Below are positions 34,776 through 43,793 of a stretch of DNA of 64,000 bases, one piece after another. Numbering within the stretch: the stretch's first letter is position 1; every line of letters begins with the position of its first letter. The notes beneath the pieces were generated by a model. That model was not told the origin of the DNA. It saw nothing but the letters and a program-made list of their open reading frames with translations, and ran no database searches. This DNA comes from Candidatus Dependentiae bacterium (lineage in GTDB: Bacteria; Babelota; Babeliae; Babelales; UBA12411): the NCBI GenBank assembly GCA_003511165.1, contig DOJW01000002.1, positions 661 to 64,660 on the forward strand, given 5' to 3'. Position numbers and translations under genes: made by a program.

Positions 34776-36182
34776 ATGATTAATCTATTTTTTAAGACTT
34801 ATGGATGCCAAGCAAATGTCGCAGATTCGGCGCATTTGCAGTCGTTTTTGGGAAGTTTGGGAGTAGGTGTTGTTGAAAGCGAAATAGATGCGGATTTAAT
34901 TATAATAAATTCCTGCGCGATTCGTGATAAAGCTGAACAAAAAATGTTTTCTTATGTAGGACAACTTGCAGATTTAAAGCGCAAAAAACCGTATCTTCGC
35001 ATTGGGGTAATTGGTTGTGTTGCAAGTTACAAAAAAGATGAACTTTTTAGTCGTTTTGATCATATAAATTTTGTACATGGTTCGCGGGAAGAGATTGATT
35101 TATTAAAAGAATATTTAAGTAATGTTGTTGAATCAATTTTTTCTACAAAATCTTTTTATGAAAAAAATCCTACAGAATTTGAAAATAAAGTTGGTCAGGA
35201 TCGAGATATCAAAAAAATCCTAGATCTTAGAAAAAGTAGAAAATCGTTAAATCTATTTTTAAAAAATAAATTTAATCCGCAAAAGATTGAAATAAAACAA
35301 AATGCGTTTAAAAAATCTTTTGTAAACATAATGACCGGATGTAACAACTACTGTTCATACTGCATAGTACCTTTTGTTCGTGGCATAGAAAAAAGCTATG
35401 AAATGGACGCAATATTAATGCAGGTGAAAACAGAAGTTGATAGCGGTGCAAAAGAGATTACTTTAATCGGACAAAATGTTAACTCTTATTGTGATCCAAA
35501 AACTGGTGCGAATTTTGCGGCATTACTAGAAAACGTTGCAAAAATTCCAGGCGAATTTTGGGTTCGTTTCATAAGTCCTCATCCAAAAGATATGTCAGAA
35601 GATGTTTTAAAAATTATGCAGCAGTATCAAGATAAATTATGTTCTTACATTCATTTGCCAATTCAATCTGGTTCGAACCGCGTATTGCAAGCAATGAATC
35701 GTCCTTACACCAAAGAACATTTTTTGAAACTGGTGGATACGATAAGAAAATATTTGCCACAAGCAACTGTTTCTACAGATATTATTGTTGGTTTTCCAGG
35801 CGAAGAAGAAAATGATTTTTTAGAAACATTTGATGTAGTGCAAAAGTGTAAATTCGATATGATTTATTCTTTTATCTATTCACCTAGGAGATATACGAAG
35901 GCTTTTGCTATGAAAGACGATTGTCCAAATCTTGTAAAGCTGGAACGACTTGAAAAACTACAAGCAATGTCAAAAAAAATAAATCTTGAAAATAATTTAA
36001 AGCATGTTGGAAAAGTTTTAAAAGTGCTTGTAGAAAGTGAAATGGAAAATGGTAATTTAGCAGCTAGAACAACCGGAAATATTCTTGTATCTATTAATGA
36101 TAACAAAGAAAATATTGGTAAGTTTGTAAATGTTAAAATCATCGATGCGCATGTTGCAAATTTAGATGGTCAGATCGTTTAA
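34776..36182 (+). CDS. miaB: tRNA-2-methylthio-N6-dimethylallyladenosine synthase MiaB
   Basis: A radical-SAM methylthiotransferase. I start at the ATG near 34776 rather than the upstream TTG; 468 residues. The N-terminal UPF0004 domain holds three cluster cysteines ('TYGCQAN', 'INSCAIRDKAEQK', 'VIGCVAS'), the radical-SAM motif is 'CNNYCSYC' (CxxxCxxC) and a TRAM domain ends the protein. It modifies A37 of tRNAs that read UNN codons. It is followed by two tRNA genes on the same strand. The sequence between the second and third cysteines is normal; an extended insert (about 130-185) lies before the radical-SAM domain. Confidence 0.95.
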   Translation: MINLFFKTYGCQANVADSAHLQSFLGSLGVGVVESEIDADLIIINSCAIRDKAEQKMFSYVGQLADLKRKKPYLRIGVIGCVASYKKDELFSRFDHINFVHGSREEIDLLKEYLSNVVESIFSTKSFYEKNPTEFENKVGQDRDIKKILDLRKSRKSLNLFLKNKFNPQKIEIKQNAFKKSFVNIMTGCNNYCSYCIVPFVRGIEKSYEMDAILMQVKTEVDSGAKEITLIGQNVNSYCDPKTGANFAALLENVAKIPGEFWVRFISPHPKDMSEDVLKIMQQYQDKLCSYIHLPIQSGSNRVLQAMNRPYTKEHFLKLVDTIRKYLPQATVSTDIIVGFPGEEENDFLETFDVVQKCKFDMIYSFIYSPRRYTKAFAMKDDCPNLVKLERLEKLQAMSKKINLENNLKHVGKVLKVLVESEMENGNLAARTTGNILVSINDNKENIGKFVNVKIIDAHVANLDGQIV

Positions 36183-36293
36183 AAAAATAGTTGTAAACAA
36201 ATTTATAAAAAGCTATGCTATTAGCTGTTTAAATTGAAATTTTTAATATATCCCAATTTTAAATTTGATGTTTAAAAAATAGTTTGTTAAGAT

Positions 36294-36367
36294 GGCGGCA
36301 TAGCCAAGTGGTAAGGCATGGGTCTGCAAAACCTTGATCCCCGGTTCGAGTCCGGGTGCCGCCTCCA
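36294..36367 (+). tRNA. tRNA-Cys (GCA), CCA encoded
   Basis: Acceptor ggcggca (36294-36300) pairs with tgccgcc (36357-36363); the T arm is ggttcgagtcc and the anticodon loop ctgcaaa gives GCA. Discriminator U and CCA are encoded (36365-36367). The anticodon stem has one T-T mismatch at its base. Confidence 0.93.
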
Positions 36368-36421
36368 AAATTTGAAATCATTTTTTAAAAAATTGGTTAT
36401 AAAAATTTGAAATATTTGGTT

Positions 36422-36511
36422 GCCGGGGTGGCGGAATTGGTAGACGCAAGGGACTTAAAATCCCTCGGGTTTGAACAACTCGTGCCGGTTCGAGTCCGGC
36501 CCTCGGCACCA
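36422..36511 (+). tRNA. tRNA-Leu (UAA), CCA encoded
   Basis: Long class II tRNA with acceptor gccgggg (36422-36428) pairing with cctcggc (36501-36507), an anticodon loop cttaaaa (UAA), a variable arm, a T arm ggttcgagtcc and an encoded CCA at 36509-36511. Confidence 0.95.
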
Positions 36512-36690
36512 TATTTAAAAAAATAAATTTCTAAAAAAACTTTTTTCATTCTCTGTCAAAAAAACTTTAAATTTTCCTTCAAAAAAATTTAATTGTTCAG
36601 AAAACTTGACAAAACAATTTGTATCAACAATCCTCAATAGTGCTACTTAATTTATTGTATTGATTCCCTTATCTAAACGAACGTATGTTA

Positions 36691-36696
36691 TATAAT
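36691..36696 (+). promoter_or_regulatory. -10 box upstream of the second HU gene
   Basis: Perfect TATAAT about 40 bases before the ATG, but without a good -35 at the right distance. A separate TTGACA (36606-36611) lies further upstream with only a weak -10, so two start sites are possible. Confidence 0.45.
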
Positions 36697-36737
36697 GTTA
36701 TTAAATAAAAACAATATTTCACAAATAAGGGTTGACT

Positions 36738-37010
36738 ATGAATAAAGCGATGTTAATTGAACAAATGGCATCACATACTAAGCTTCCAAAAACAGTATGC
36801 AAAAATGTTTTAGAAGCTTTCATGAAATCTGTAGAAGGTTCTTTGAAAAAAGGTAAATCAATTATCTTAACAGGATTCGGAACATTCACAATCATGAAAA
36901 GAAAAGCAAGAGTTGGAATAAATCCATCAACAGGTAAGAAGATGCAAATACCAGCAAAAAGAGTTCCTAAATTTAAACCTGGAAAGAAATTAAAAGAAGT
37001 TGTTCTTTAA
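36738..37010 (+). CDS. HU family DNA-binding protein (copy 2)
   Basis: A 90-residue HU protein from ATG 36738 with AAGGG six bases upstream; a TTG six bases earlier is unlikely. It has the normal HU layout: helical half, 'LTGFGTFTIMKRKARVGINPSTG' arm and 'VPKFKPGKKLKEVV' end. It differs from copy 1 at about half of all positions, so the two may form heterodimers or act at different times. Confidence 0.95.
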   Translation: MNKAMLIEQMASHTKLPKTVCKNVLEAFMKSVEGSLKKGKSIILTGFGTFTIMKRKARVGINPSTGKKMQIPAKRVPKFKPGKKLKEVVL

Positions 37011-37032
37011 TAACTTTTAGTTAATTTAATGC

Positions 37033-37067
37033 AATAAGGGGCTAAATTATTAGCCCCTTATTTTTTT
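37033..37067 (+). terminator. Terminator of the second HU gene
   Basis: A 13-base-pair stem aataaggggctaa / ttagccccttatt (37033-37045 and 37050-37062) with a 4-base loop, followed by a T-run. Confidence 0.93.
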
Positions 37068-37139
37068 ATTATTGAAAACCAATTTTTGATTATTGTATCC
37101 TAAAATAGGTTTAAACTTCTAAATAACGGGGGGAATGTT

Positions 37140-37538
37140 ATGGAAGATAATTTTTTAGGAAGAATGGGGAGCAATATGAAATATATTTGGGATAAAATTG
37201 ATATTAATTCTTGGTTGGAAAAAATTGGAATAAAATCGCCAGAAGTTATTCGCAACTTAAAGTTTTTTTTGATAGCGTTTTTTGTGGGATATTTTTTTAA
37301 AAAATATTTTAAATTTATTGTTGTTTGCGCGGTTGTGATGATTTTGATCGGAGTAATTTTGCATTCGCAAAATATTTTGTCAATAAATGTTGAAGCGCTA
37401 AAAACTTTATTACACTTTGATCCGTCTAAAACCACATTGCAAAATCTTTTTATCAACTTTTTTGCTTGGGTAAAAAATAATATTATTTTATTTTTGCTGA
37501 CATCAGTTGCTTTTTTATTCGGCTATAAATTGGGATGA
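37140..37538 (+). CDS. Small membrane protein of unknown function
   Basis: A 132-residue protein with three hydrophobic segments (about 38-52, 56-78 and 114-132). The region 'WLEKIGIKSPEVIRNLKFFLIAFFVGYFFKKYF' precedes the first pair. I do not recognise a family. It ends six bases before the PilB/GspE-type ATPase gene, so it may be part of the same pilus or secretion apparatus; this is context only. GGGGGAA precedes the ATG. Confidence 0.68.
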   Translation: MEDNFLGRMGSNMKYIWDKIDINSWLEKIGIKSPEVIRNLKFFLIAFFVGYFFKKYFKFIVVCAVVMILIGVILHSQNILSINVEALKTLLHFDPSKTTLQNLFINFFAWVKNNIILFLLTSVAFLFGYKLG

Positions 37539-37544
37539 TTTTTC

Positions 37545-38795
37545 ATGAAACATGATTTAAATGAAAAAGAGATTACCTATCAGCTAAAAAAGCATGAAGA
37601 TAAACTTCTTGAAGGTGTTGAAGAGGATCCGGTTATTTCAGTGGTTGATTCAATTTTGTACAAAGCTATAGAGAGTAGAGCGTCGGATATTCATTTGGAG
37701 CCAACTAAATCAGATCTTCGAGTCCGATATAGAATTGATGGTATTTTGTACGATCAACCTGCTGTGAGTTTTGCGCAGCGTTTTTTGGTTTTATCTAGGC
37801 TAAAAGTTTTGTCTGGGCTTGATATCGCTGAAAGTAGACGTCCGCAAGATGGGAAGTTGATGGTTTCTATTGCAAAATCTTCTATTAATCAAAATCCAAA
37901 TTTTATTGATTTACGAATATCGACTTTTCCATCTATTTATGGTGAAAAAGTGGTTATTCGAGTGCTGGATAAATCTAATCAAGTTGTAACCATACAACAA
38001 CTTGGATTCAACAAAAATATTTTAGATGGCATTAATAATTTATTGGGTAAATTAAACGGGTTTTTCCTGGTAACAGGTCCAACCGGATGCGGAAAAACAA
38101 CTACTCTTTATGCTATGCTTTCCGGTTTGGATAAACGAAAACTGAATATTGTAACTATGGAAGATCCTGTTGAATATGATATTGATGGAATTTGTCAAAG
38201 CCAGGTAAATAGTAAAATTGATTTTGATTTTGCAAATGGAATGCGTACAATTTTACGGCAAGATCCAGATGTGATAATGATAGGAGAGATTAGAGATAAG
38301 CCGACAGCATCAATGGCTATCGAAGCTGCTCTTACAGGCCATTTAGTTTTGAGTACTTTGCATACATCAAGTGCTTCGGGTGCTATTGTAAGACTTATAG
38401 AAATGGGGGTTGAGCCTTTTTTGATAAATGCTTCAGTGAGTGGAATTATTGCGCAGACTTTGGTTAGAAAATTATGTGATAAATGCAAAGTTGAAGTAGA
38501 GCTCGATGAAAAAGAACGACAATATTTAGAAAACAAAAATATAAAATTAAAAAAGGTTTTTAAAGCAAAAGGCTGCAGAGATTGTTTAAATACTGGTTAT
38601 TTTGGCCGGATAGCTTGCGCTGAATTACTTTTAATTACTGATGAAATTCGAAATTTAATTTTGCAGCAATCGCATGCTAGCGAAATAGAAAAAATTGCTA
38701 CTAAAGCCGGAATGATTTTAATGAAAAACGATTTATTGTCAAAGTTAGAATCAGGCTTGATTTCCCTTGAGGAATTTTTGAACAATATAAATTAA
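37545..38795 (+). CDS. Type II secretion/type IV pilus assembly ATPase (GspE/PilB-like)
   Basis: A 416-residue AAA-type secretion ATPase. It has 'SRASDIHLEP' and 'VRYRIDGILYD' (N2 domain), Walker A 'GPTGCGKTTTLYA' (about 178-190), Asp and Walker B region 'RTILRQDPDVIMIGEIRD', 'TGHLVLSTLHT' and a zinc-type tetracysteine motif ('CDKCK' and 'CRDC', 15-odd residues before the end domain). It starts directly at the catalytic half and lacks the usual N-terminal 100-150 residues. It powers pilus or pseudopilus assembly; a pilin-like gene is at 60645. Confidence 0.92.
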   Translation: MKHDLNEKEITYQLKKHEDKLLEGVEEDPVISVVDSILYKAIESRASDIHLEPTKSDLRVRYRIDGILYDQPAVSFAQRFLVLSRLKVLSGLDIAESRRPQDGKLMVSIAKSSINQNPNFIDLRISTFPSIYGEKVVIRVLDKSNQVVTIQQLGFNKNILDGINNLLGKLNGFFLVTGPTGCGKTTTLYAMLSGLDKRKLNIVTMEDPVEYDIDGICQSQVNSKIDFDFANGMRTILRQDPDVIMIGEIRDKPTASMAIEAALTGHLVLSTLHTSSASGAIVRLIEMGVEPFLINASVSGIIAQTLVRKLCDKCKVEVELDEKERQYLENKNIKLKKVFKAKGCRDCLNTGYFGRIACAELLLITDEIRNLILQQSHASEIEKIATKAGMILMKNDLLSKLESGLISLEEFLNNIN

Positions 38796-38819
38796 AAAAG
38801 GGATGTGTAAACATCCCTT
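38796..38819 (-). terminator. Terminator for the EEP-like gene
   Basis: Stem aagggatgt / acatccctt (38798-38806 and 38811-38819) with loop gtaa. The T-run is on the minus-strand side (six A at 38794-38799 on the plus strand), so it mainly stops the minus-strand gene. Confidence 0.82.
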
Positions 38820-38839
38820 AAACTTTAAAAAATTACAAA

Positions 38840-39892
38840 TCAACTAAACAAATTTTTAAAGAAATTTATAATACTTTCCCAAAATGAAGTTGATTCTTTT
38901 GGTGTTGAAAAATCTAAATGAGCCTTTATCCAGATATTATCAGAAAAATAATTAGATTGGCTCTTGTCTTTTCTGTGACTTAATAAATTATCAAGCTCAG
39001 AATATTTTTCTAGTGGTGCGATTTCTTTTAAATATTCTTTAGAAATAACTATATTATTAAGTTTTTCTGGATGTGTGACATCAGATGAGTACGTTTTTAT
39101 ATTTGTATCAAGAGGTATGAAGTTTAATTCTTTAAATTCTGTTTCCAAAATAGAAAAATTAGTGGCGTTATTATAAGTGTCATAATTGAAACTACCGCAT
39201 ATTATAGTAGCTTCGTTTTGAAGATTGTTTTCTTTAATATAAGTTTTGAGCGATTTTATTTGTGGAGCTGTATTTTCTTGCCAGTTTTGGGTATCTTGCG
39301 TTTCTTGAAAGTGACAATTTATGACATTTAGATATTTTTGCGTTTGCGCATTTTGAAGTCTGACATGTAGACATCGTGGTTGATTTCCGGTTGTTGGGGT
39401 CTTTATATAAATTGGTTGGTTAGAGATAAATTTAAAAACTTTTTTCCATGCGGTAAAAAGTTTTAATCGTAAACTTTTATTTTCAGGATCTTGTTTGTCA
39501 TAGTAGGTATCGTAATCTTGTTTTGTGAAATGGTAGTCTTGTTTAATAAATTCGTTTTCTATATCTTTTACTGTTTTTATATCTTTTTCATTTGGCTGAG
39601 GGTCTAAAGAATCTCTTACGATAGGCCATTCTTGCATGCAAACTACTTCGACATTTGGTTTAAATATTTGATCGAAAAGAAATGTTCTAAACAGTTCAAT
39701 TCTTTTTTCTTTTTTTAATTCCCATTCTGTTTTGTATCGCTCTCCGTAAGTTGTAATTTCTTTTTTAAATGAACTACGATATGCACTATCTTGGAGTACA
39801 TTGCAGGTTATGATTGAGAATTTTGCAAAAATGAGATTTTCAGAAAATGACCCTAATAAAAACAGTAGAACTACTAATCTTTTTTTATTCAT
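38840..39892 (-). CDS. Exported endonuclease/exonuclease/phosphatase-fold protein, probably inactive
   Basis: A 350-residue protein with a signal peptide (1-23). The EEP fold is seen from 'ITCNVLQD' (Asn31), 'VVCMQEW' (Glu88), 'VINCHFQE' (His) and a late half. Three usual catalytic sites are altered: GDFN reads 'CGSFNYD' (Asp to Ser), the 'xDhI' strand reads 'LNNIVIS' (Asp to Asn) and the final SDH reads 'SDNIW' (His to Asn). It may bind rather than cut nucleotides, lipids or nucleic acid. A terminator separates it from the pilus ATPase gene. Confidence 0.78.
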   Translation of the reverse strand: MNKKRLVVLLFLLGSFSENLIFAKFSIITCNVLQDSAYRSSFKKEITTYGERYKTEWELKKEKRIELFRTFLFDQIFKPNVEVVCMQEWPIVRDSLDPQPNEKDIKTVKDIENEFIKQDYHFTKQDYDTYYDKQDPENKSLRLKLFTAWKKVFKFISNQPIYIKTPTTGNQPRCLHVRLQNAQTQKYLNVINCHFQETQDTQNWQENTAPQIKSLKTYIKENNLQNEATIICGSFNYDTYNNATNFSILETEFKELNFIPLDTNIKTYSSDVTHPEKLNNIVISKEYLKEIAPLEKYSELDNLLSHRKDKSQSNYFSDNIWIKAHLDFSTPKESTSFWESIINFFKNLFS

Positions 39893-39994
39893 AACTAAAC
39901 CTTTTAAAGTAATTTTAGAAAATTATTAAAGTCTAAAATTTGTGCATTTAAAAGCTAGTATAAAATGAATTAATTTTGCAATTTTTTGAAAAAA

Positions 39995-41113
39995 TTAATT
40001 TAATATTTTTTTAAAAAAGCTAGAAAAACCACCCGGTTGGTTAGTGGCTAATTTTGTAGCATAATTTTGCAGCGCTTTTTTACTTTCAGCATCAAGTTTT
40101 TTAGGAATATCGCAATCAATAATTATTACAAAATTGCCGAGTCCATAACCTTTGAGATTTTTAAAACCTTTTCCAGTTATAGATATTTCTTTTCCGACTG
40201 GAGTTCCTGCGCTTATCTTAATCTTTTCGATTGTTTGATTTATATTTTCAATTTCGATCTCTGTGCCCAAAACTAGTTCTGGATAAGAAAGTGTGATGTG
40301 GCGAATGAGATCGTTGTTTTTTCTATAAAAAGTTTTATCTTCTTTGATGTTTACTCGCAGGTAAAGATCTCCTGTTGGGCCACCGAACATTCCGGCATCG
40401 CCTTTTCCGCTTAAGCGAAGTTCGGCGCTATCAAAAATACCTTCTGGAATGTTGACTGTAAAATTTTCTGTTTTTTGAATTCGAGATTGACCCTTGCAGC
40501 TTGGACATGGATCGGAAATTGTAAAACCTTCTCCGTGGCATTGATTGCAGGGTTGGGAAAATGCAAAAAATCCTTGTTGATAACTAATTTCGCCGCTTCC
40601 TTTGCATTTGCTACATTTAGTTGGTTTGCTTGTATTTTTGCATCCTGTTTGATTGCAATTTTCGCAAGGAATGTAATGATAAACATTTATTATTTGCTGG
40701 CAACCGGAATAAGAATCTTTTAAAGAGATTTCAATGTTTTTTGAAAGGTCGTGACCAGCTCTTGGAGTTAGTCCGCTTTTATTTGATTTACGACTTTTTG
40801 CAGCACCGCCAAAAAAATCTCCAAAAATATCACCAAAATGTTCAAAAATATCATCCATGTTCATGTTGCCGCTAAAACCGGCTCCTTGTCCTAATCCTTC
40901 ATGGCCAAATTGATCATATTTTTTTCTTTTTTGTTCGTCCGATAGAACTTCATAAGCTTCGGCAGCTTCTTTAAATCTGTCTTCAGCTTCTTTATTTCCA
41001 GGATTTCGGTCAGGGTGATATTTTAAAGCTAATTTTCTGTAAGCCTTTTTTATTTCATCGGCAGCAGCGTTTTTGGATACCCCTAAAATTTCATAAAAAT
41101 CTTTTTTTTGCAT
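39995..41113 (-). CDS. dnaJ: Chaperone protein DnaJ
   Basis: A 372-residue type I DnaJ. J domain with 'HPD' (about 33-35), a Gly-rich and Phe-rich stretch ('GQGAGFSGNMNMDDIF'), four zinc-finger repeats (CENCNQTG, CSKCKGSG, CNQCHGEG, CPSCKGQS) and C-terminal substrate-binding domains. The last repeat lacks the usual final Gly ('GQS'). It works with DnaK; dnaK is not in this window. Confidence 0.97.
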   Translation of the reverse strand: MQKKDFYEILGVSKNAAADEIKKAYRKLALKYHPDRNPGNKEAEDRFKEAAEAYEVLSDEQKRKKYDQFGHEGLGQGAGFSGNMNMDDIFEHFGDIFGDFFGGAAKSRKSNKSGLTPRAGHDLSKNIEISLKDSYSGCQQIINVYHYIPCENCNQTGCKNTSKPTKCSKCKGSGEISYQQGFFAFSQPCNQCHGEGFTISDPCPSCKGQSRIQKTENFTVNIPEGIFDSAELRLSGKGDAGMFGGPTGDLYLRVNIKEDKTFYRKNNDLIRHITLSYPELVLGTEIEIENINQTIEKIKISAGTPVGKEISITGKGFKNLKGYGLGNFVIIIDCDIPKKLDAESKKALQNYATKLATNQPGGFSSFFKKILN

Positions 41114-41248
41114 TTTTACCTCTTAATAATTTTTAAAAATTTGAGTCAAATCGACTCAGATCTTGAAAATTAATTATAACTAGATGAACGGCTTAAAACA
41201 AGGGTATTTTATTAAAAATATAGAAAATTAATATTTTTTTGAGTTTTT

Positions 41249-41335
41249 TGGTGCCGAAGGGGGGATTTGAACCCCCACCCTATTTCTAGGACTAGACCCT
41301 GAACCTAGCGTGTCTGCCAGTTTCACCACTTCGGC
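41249..41335 (-). tRNA. tRNA-Leu (CAG), CCA encoded
   Basis: Reading the minus strand: acceptor gccgaag (41335-41329) pairs with cttcggc (41259-41253), the anticodon loop ttcaggg gives CAG, there is a long variable arm, a T arm ggttcaaatcc and CCA (41251-41249). Confidence 0.95.
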
Positions 41336-41397
41336 AAAATGTTTTTAGCAATTTTAACACCTTTTTGCTGGATGTAAAAGCCTAGATTTTATTTATT

Positions 41398-42306
41398 TTA
41401 AAGCTGTTTTTGATTTAAAGTTTGTTTTAAGTTTTCATATTTTTCACAGATTGCAGCTGAATATACGATGTCACCATTTCTTGCAGGTTTAAAAAAGATA
41501 CCGCTATTTTTTTTGTTTAATTTGTTTTCCAAATATTCTATTAATTCAAATAAGTTCATGCTGTTTCCGCTTCCGATATTGAAAATGTCTCCACTTATCT
41601 GATTTTGCATAGCGATAAATAAATTGGCATTTACTACTTCACTTACATGAATAAAATCTCGAGTTTGTTTGCCATCTCCATAAATAACAAGGGGTTCATT
41701 ATTTTTGATTGCTTTTTCAAATTTTGCGACAACGGCAGCATATTCGCTGTTAAATTTTTGGCGCTCACCAAAGACATTGAAATATCGTAAAGATGCGGTT
41801 TTGATTCCATATTTTGAAGAAAATTCATTGCAGATATTTTCGGCTTGAATTTTACTTTCAGCATAAGGAGATTTTGGGTTTGTATCGTCATTTTCGCTGC
41901 AAGGTTGTTGCTTATCTCCATAAACAGCTGAAGAAGAGGAAAATATTAAGGTTTTTGCATTGTTTTTTACAGCGGCGGATAAAACATTAAAAGTTCCCAT
42001 AACATTTATTTCCCAGCATTTTGAAGGATTTTCAATGGAATATGGAACGGAAACTAAAGCAGCTAAATGAAAAATAATATCATTATGCTTTGTGGCTTTT
42101 TCGCAAGCTTCTTGAGAGAGAACATCTTCTTTTATAAGTTTAATTTTAGATTTTATATTTTTTAGATTATCTTCATTTCCGCTGGATAAATTGTCGAGCA
42201 CTGTAACTTTTGCGCCTAAAGAAACCAGCTTTTCTGTTATATGAGATCCGATGAAACCAGCACCCCCAGTAACCAAAACATGTTTATTTTTGTAAAACGC
42301 GTTCAT
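41398..42306 (-). CDS. NAD-dependent sugar-nucleotide epimerase/dehydratase
   Basis: A 302-residue extended SDR enzyme. NAD loop 'VTGGAGFIGSHI' (about 11-22) and the catalytic 'SSSAVYG...SPYAESK' (YxxxK at about 147-151). It resembles UDP-glucose 4-epimerases and related enzymes such as UDP-GlcNAc 4-epimerase; the substrate cannot be read. Its start overlaps the upstream FAD gene by 23 bases, so they are co-translated. Likely task: supplying a sugar for LPS or surface glycans. Confidence 0.9.
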   Translation of the reverse strand: MNAFYKNKHVLVTGGAGFIGSHITEKLVSLGAKVTVLDNLSSGNEDNLKNIKSKIKLIKEDVLSQEACEKATKHNDIIFHLAALVSVPYSIENPSKCWEINVMGTFNVLSAAVKNNAKTLIFSSSSAVYGDKQQPCSENDDTNPKSPYAESKIQAENICNEFSSKYGIKTASLRYFNVFGERQKFNSEYAAVVAKFEKAIKNNEPLVIYGDGKQTRDFIHVSEVVNANLFIAMQNQISGDIFNIGSGNSMNLFELIEYLENKLNKKNSGIFFKPARNGDIVYSAAICEKYENLKQTLNQKQL

Positions 42307-43708
42307 TTTTTATCTCCTTTTTTTGGGAAAATTCTTCATTACGGTCGATTGTTGATTTGGTAGCTCCTTGAAATAATTTTTTTGAATTTGAAAAAATTTG
42401 ATCCGTTATATTTTTACCATCTAGTATAGCTTCTTCCATACTTGAATATTTCCATTCTCCATATCTTCCGATTGAATAAATAGAATATTCTTTAAGGTTT
42501 GTAATAACATTTTGTAAGTTTTTTTCTCTCCAGCTGTCGTAGATTACATAAGCATTTTCGATGAAAAGATTTTTTTCTAATGAAATATTTTCTTTTTTTA
42601 ATTTTAAAAAATCTAAAGTTAAATTGATTGATTTTTGGGTTAAATTATTTATTTGGATTTTTGATTTTTTTCCAGCTATGAACGAAATCTCGCCGTAAAG
42701 ACTACTTTGATTTTTGGGAGTTAGTTGTGCGTCTACACTGCTAAAAAATCCTATTCGATAGAATGGATATTGCTTTTGTGGTATATAAATCCAATTTTTG
42801 TCTGTTAAGTTTGATTTATTTATTCCCAAATTAAAGTTTATTACAGAGTTATTTTTTAGATTGTGAGCAGCTGTTTGTAGTTTAGAATTAGGTTTTTCTT
42901 GTAGTGTTAAAAGCATATTCTTAAGTGGAGTGGTGTTTATTAATATGTCAAAATTTTCGCTGTGACCATTTTCAAAAATAACAATTTTATTTTTTAAATC
43001 TATTTTTGTTGCTTTGTAATTTGTTTCAATTTTGTTTTGAATACAGTTTTTTATGTTATCTGTTAACGTTTGAATTCCGCCGTTTTTGGGATAATAAAAT
43101 TTTTGATTGTAGCCGAATTGATTTTCAAAATTTTTGTCTAAAGATCCTTGCAGAATATCATCAAGTGTAATTTTAGGAACAAATCTTCCGGTCCAGCTGT
43201 GATGCAATGTTTTTGGATTTGTTGCAAGTAATTTGCCGTTGTAAGGAAAGAGAAAATGTTTACCAATGCCATTTCCAAAATATTTTAAAACCCATTGATG
43301 AAAATTTTTTGGTTGTTTTAAATTTGTTTTGCGATTAATAAATCCTTTGATGCATTCGATTATTACTTTTTGTGGTAAAGGCGAAAGGTTTACTTGAAAT
43401 GGATATTTAACAAAAGTGTCATGCGAGTAGATAAAGGCTTTGCGGGAGAAGTGGTTAAATGTATTTTCAAAATTGGATTTATTTTTCTCTAAGATTTTAT
43501 TTAGAAATTCTTGAAAATATTGATTGCTTATGTGAATCCAGTGACCTGTATAATCAAATGTGAAACCATCAACGCTTATTGATCTGCAAAGGCCACCAGG
43601 ATGTGTATCTTTTTCAAATATTTTGTAATCAAAAAAAAATTTTTCTTCTAAATGATATGCGGTAGACAGTCCTGTCAGGCCGGCTCCAAGGATTACTACT
43701 TTTGCCAC
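42284..43708 (-). CDS. FAD-dependent oxidoreductase (protoporphyrinogen oxidase/UGM-like)
   Basis: A 474-residue flavoprotein. The FAD-binding start is 'VVILGAGLTGLSTAYHLEE' (about 4-22) followed by 'EKDTHPGGLCRSISVDGFTFDYTGHWIH', typical of the amine oxidase/protoporphyrinogen oxidase-like group. The C-terminus has 'YSIGRYGEWKYSSMEEAILDGK' (a second FAD contact). Its pairing with a sugar epimerase and lack of heme genes suggest a sugar-modifying role similar to UDP-galactopyranose mutase, but the residues that define that enzyme are not clear. Overlaps the epimerase by 23 bases. Confidence 0.8.
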   Translation of the reverse strand: MAKVVILGAGLTGLSTAYHLEEKFFFDYKIFEKDTHPGGLCRSISVDGFTFDYTGHWIHISNQYFQEFLNKILEKNKSNFENTFNHFSRKAFIYSHDTFVKYPFQVNLSPLPQKVIIECIKGFINRKTNLKQPKNFHQWVLKYFGNGIGKHFLFPYNGKLLATNPKTLHHSWTGRFVPKITLDDILQGSLDKNFENQFGYNQKFYYPKNGGIQTLTDNIKNCIQNKIETNYKATKIDLKNKIVIFENGHSENFDILINTTPLKNMLLTLQEKPNSKLQTAAHNLKNNSVINFNLGINKSNLTDKNWIYIPQKQYPFYRIGFFSSVDAQLTPKNQSSLYGEISFIAGKKSKIQINNLTQKSINLTLDFLKLKKENISLEKNLFIENAYVIYDSWREKNLQNVITNLKEYSIYSIGRYGEWKYSSMEEAILDGKNITDQIFSNSKKLFQGATKSTIDRNEEFSQKKEIKNERVLQK

Positions 43709-43793
43709 AACGCCTCCTTTTTCTATTTTGAATTAATAGATTTGATAAGGATAAATTTTTTATTTGAACTTATAAAGAAAAATTTAAAAAAAT

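Noticed and set aside
36291..36511. Possible prophage or island border at the tRNA-Cys/tRNA-Leu pair
   Set aside because: No integrase, no duplicated tRNA end, and housekeeping genes on both sides.
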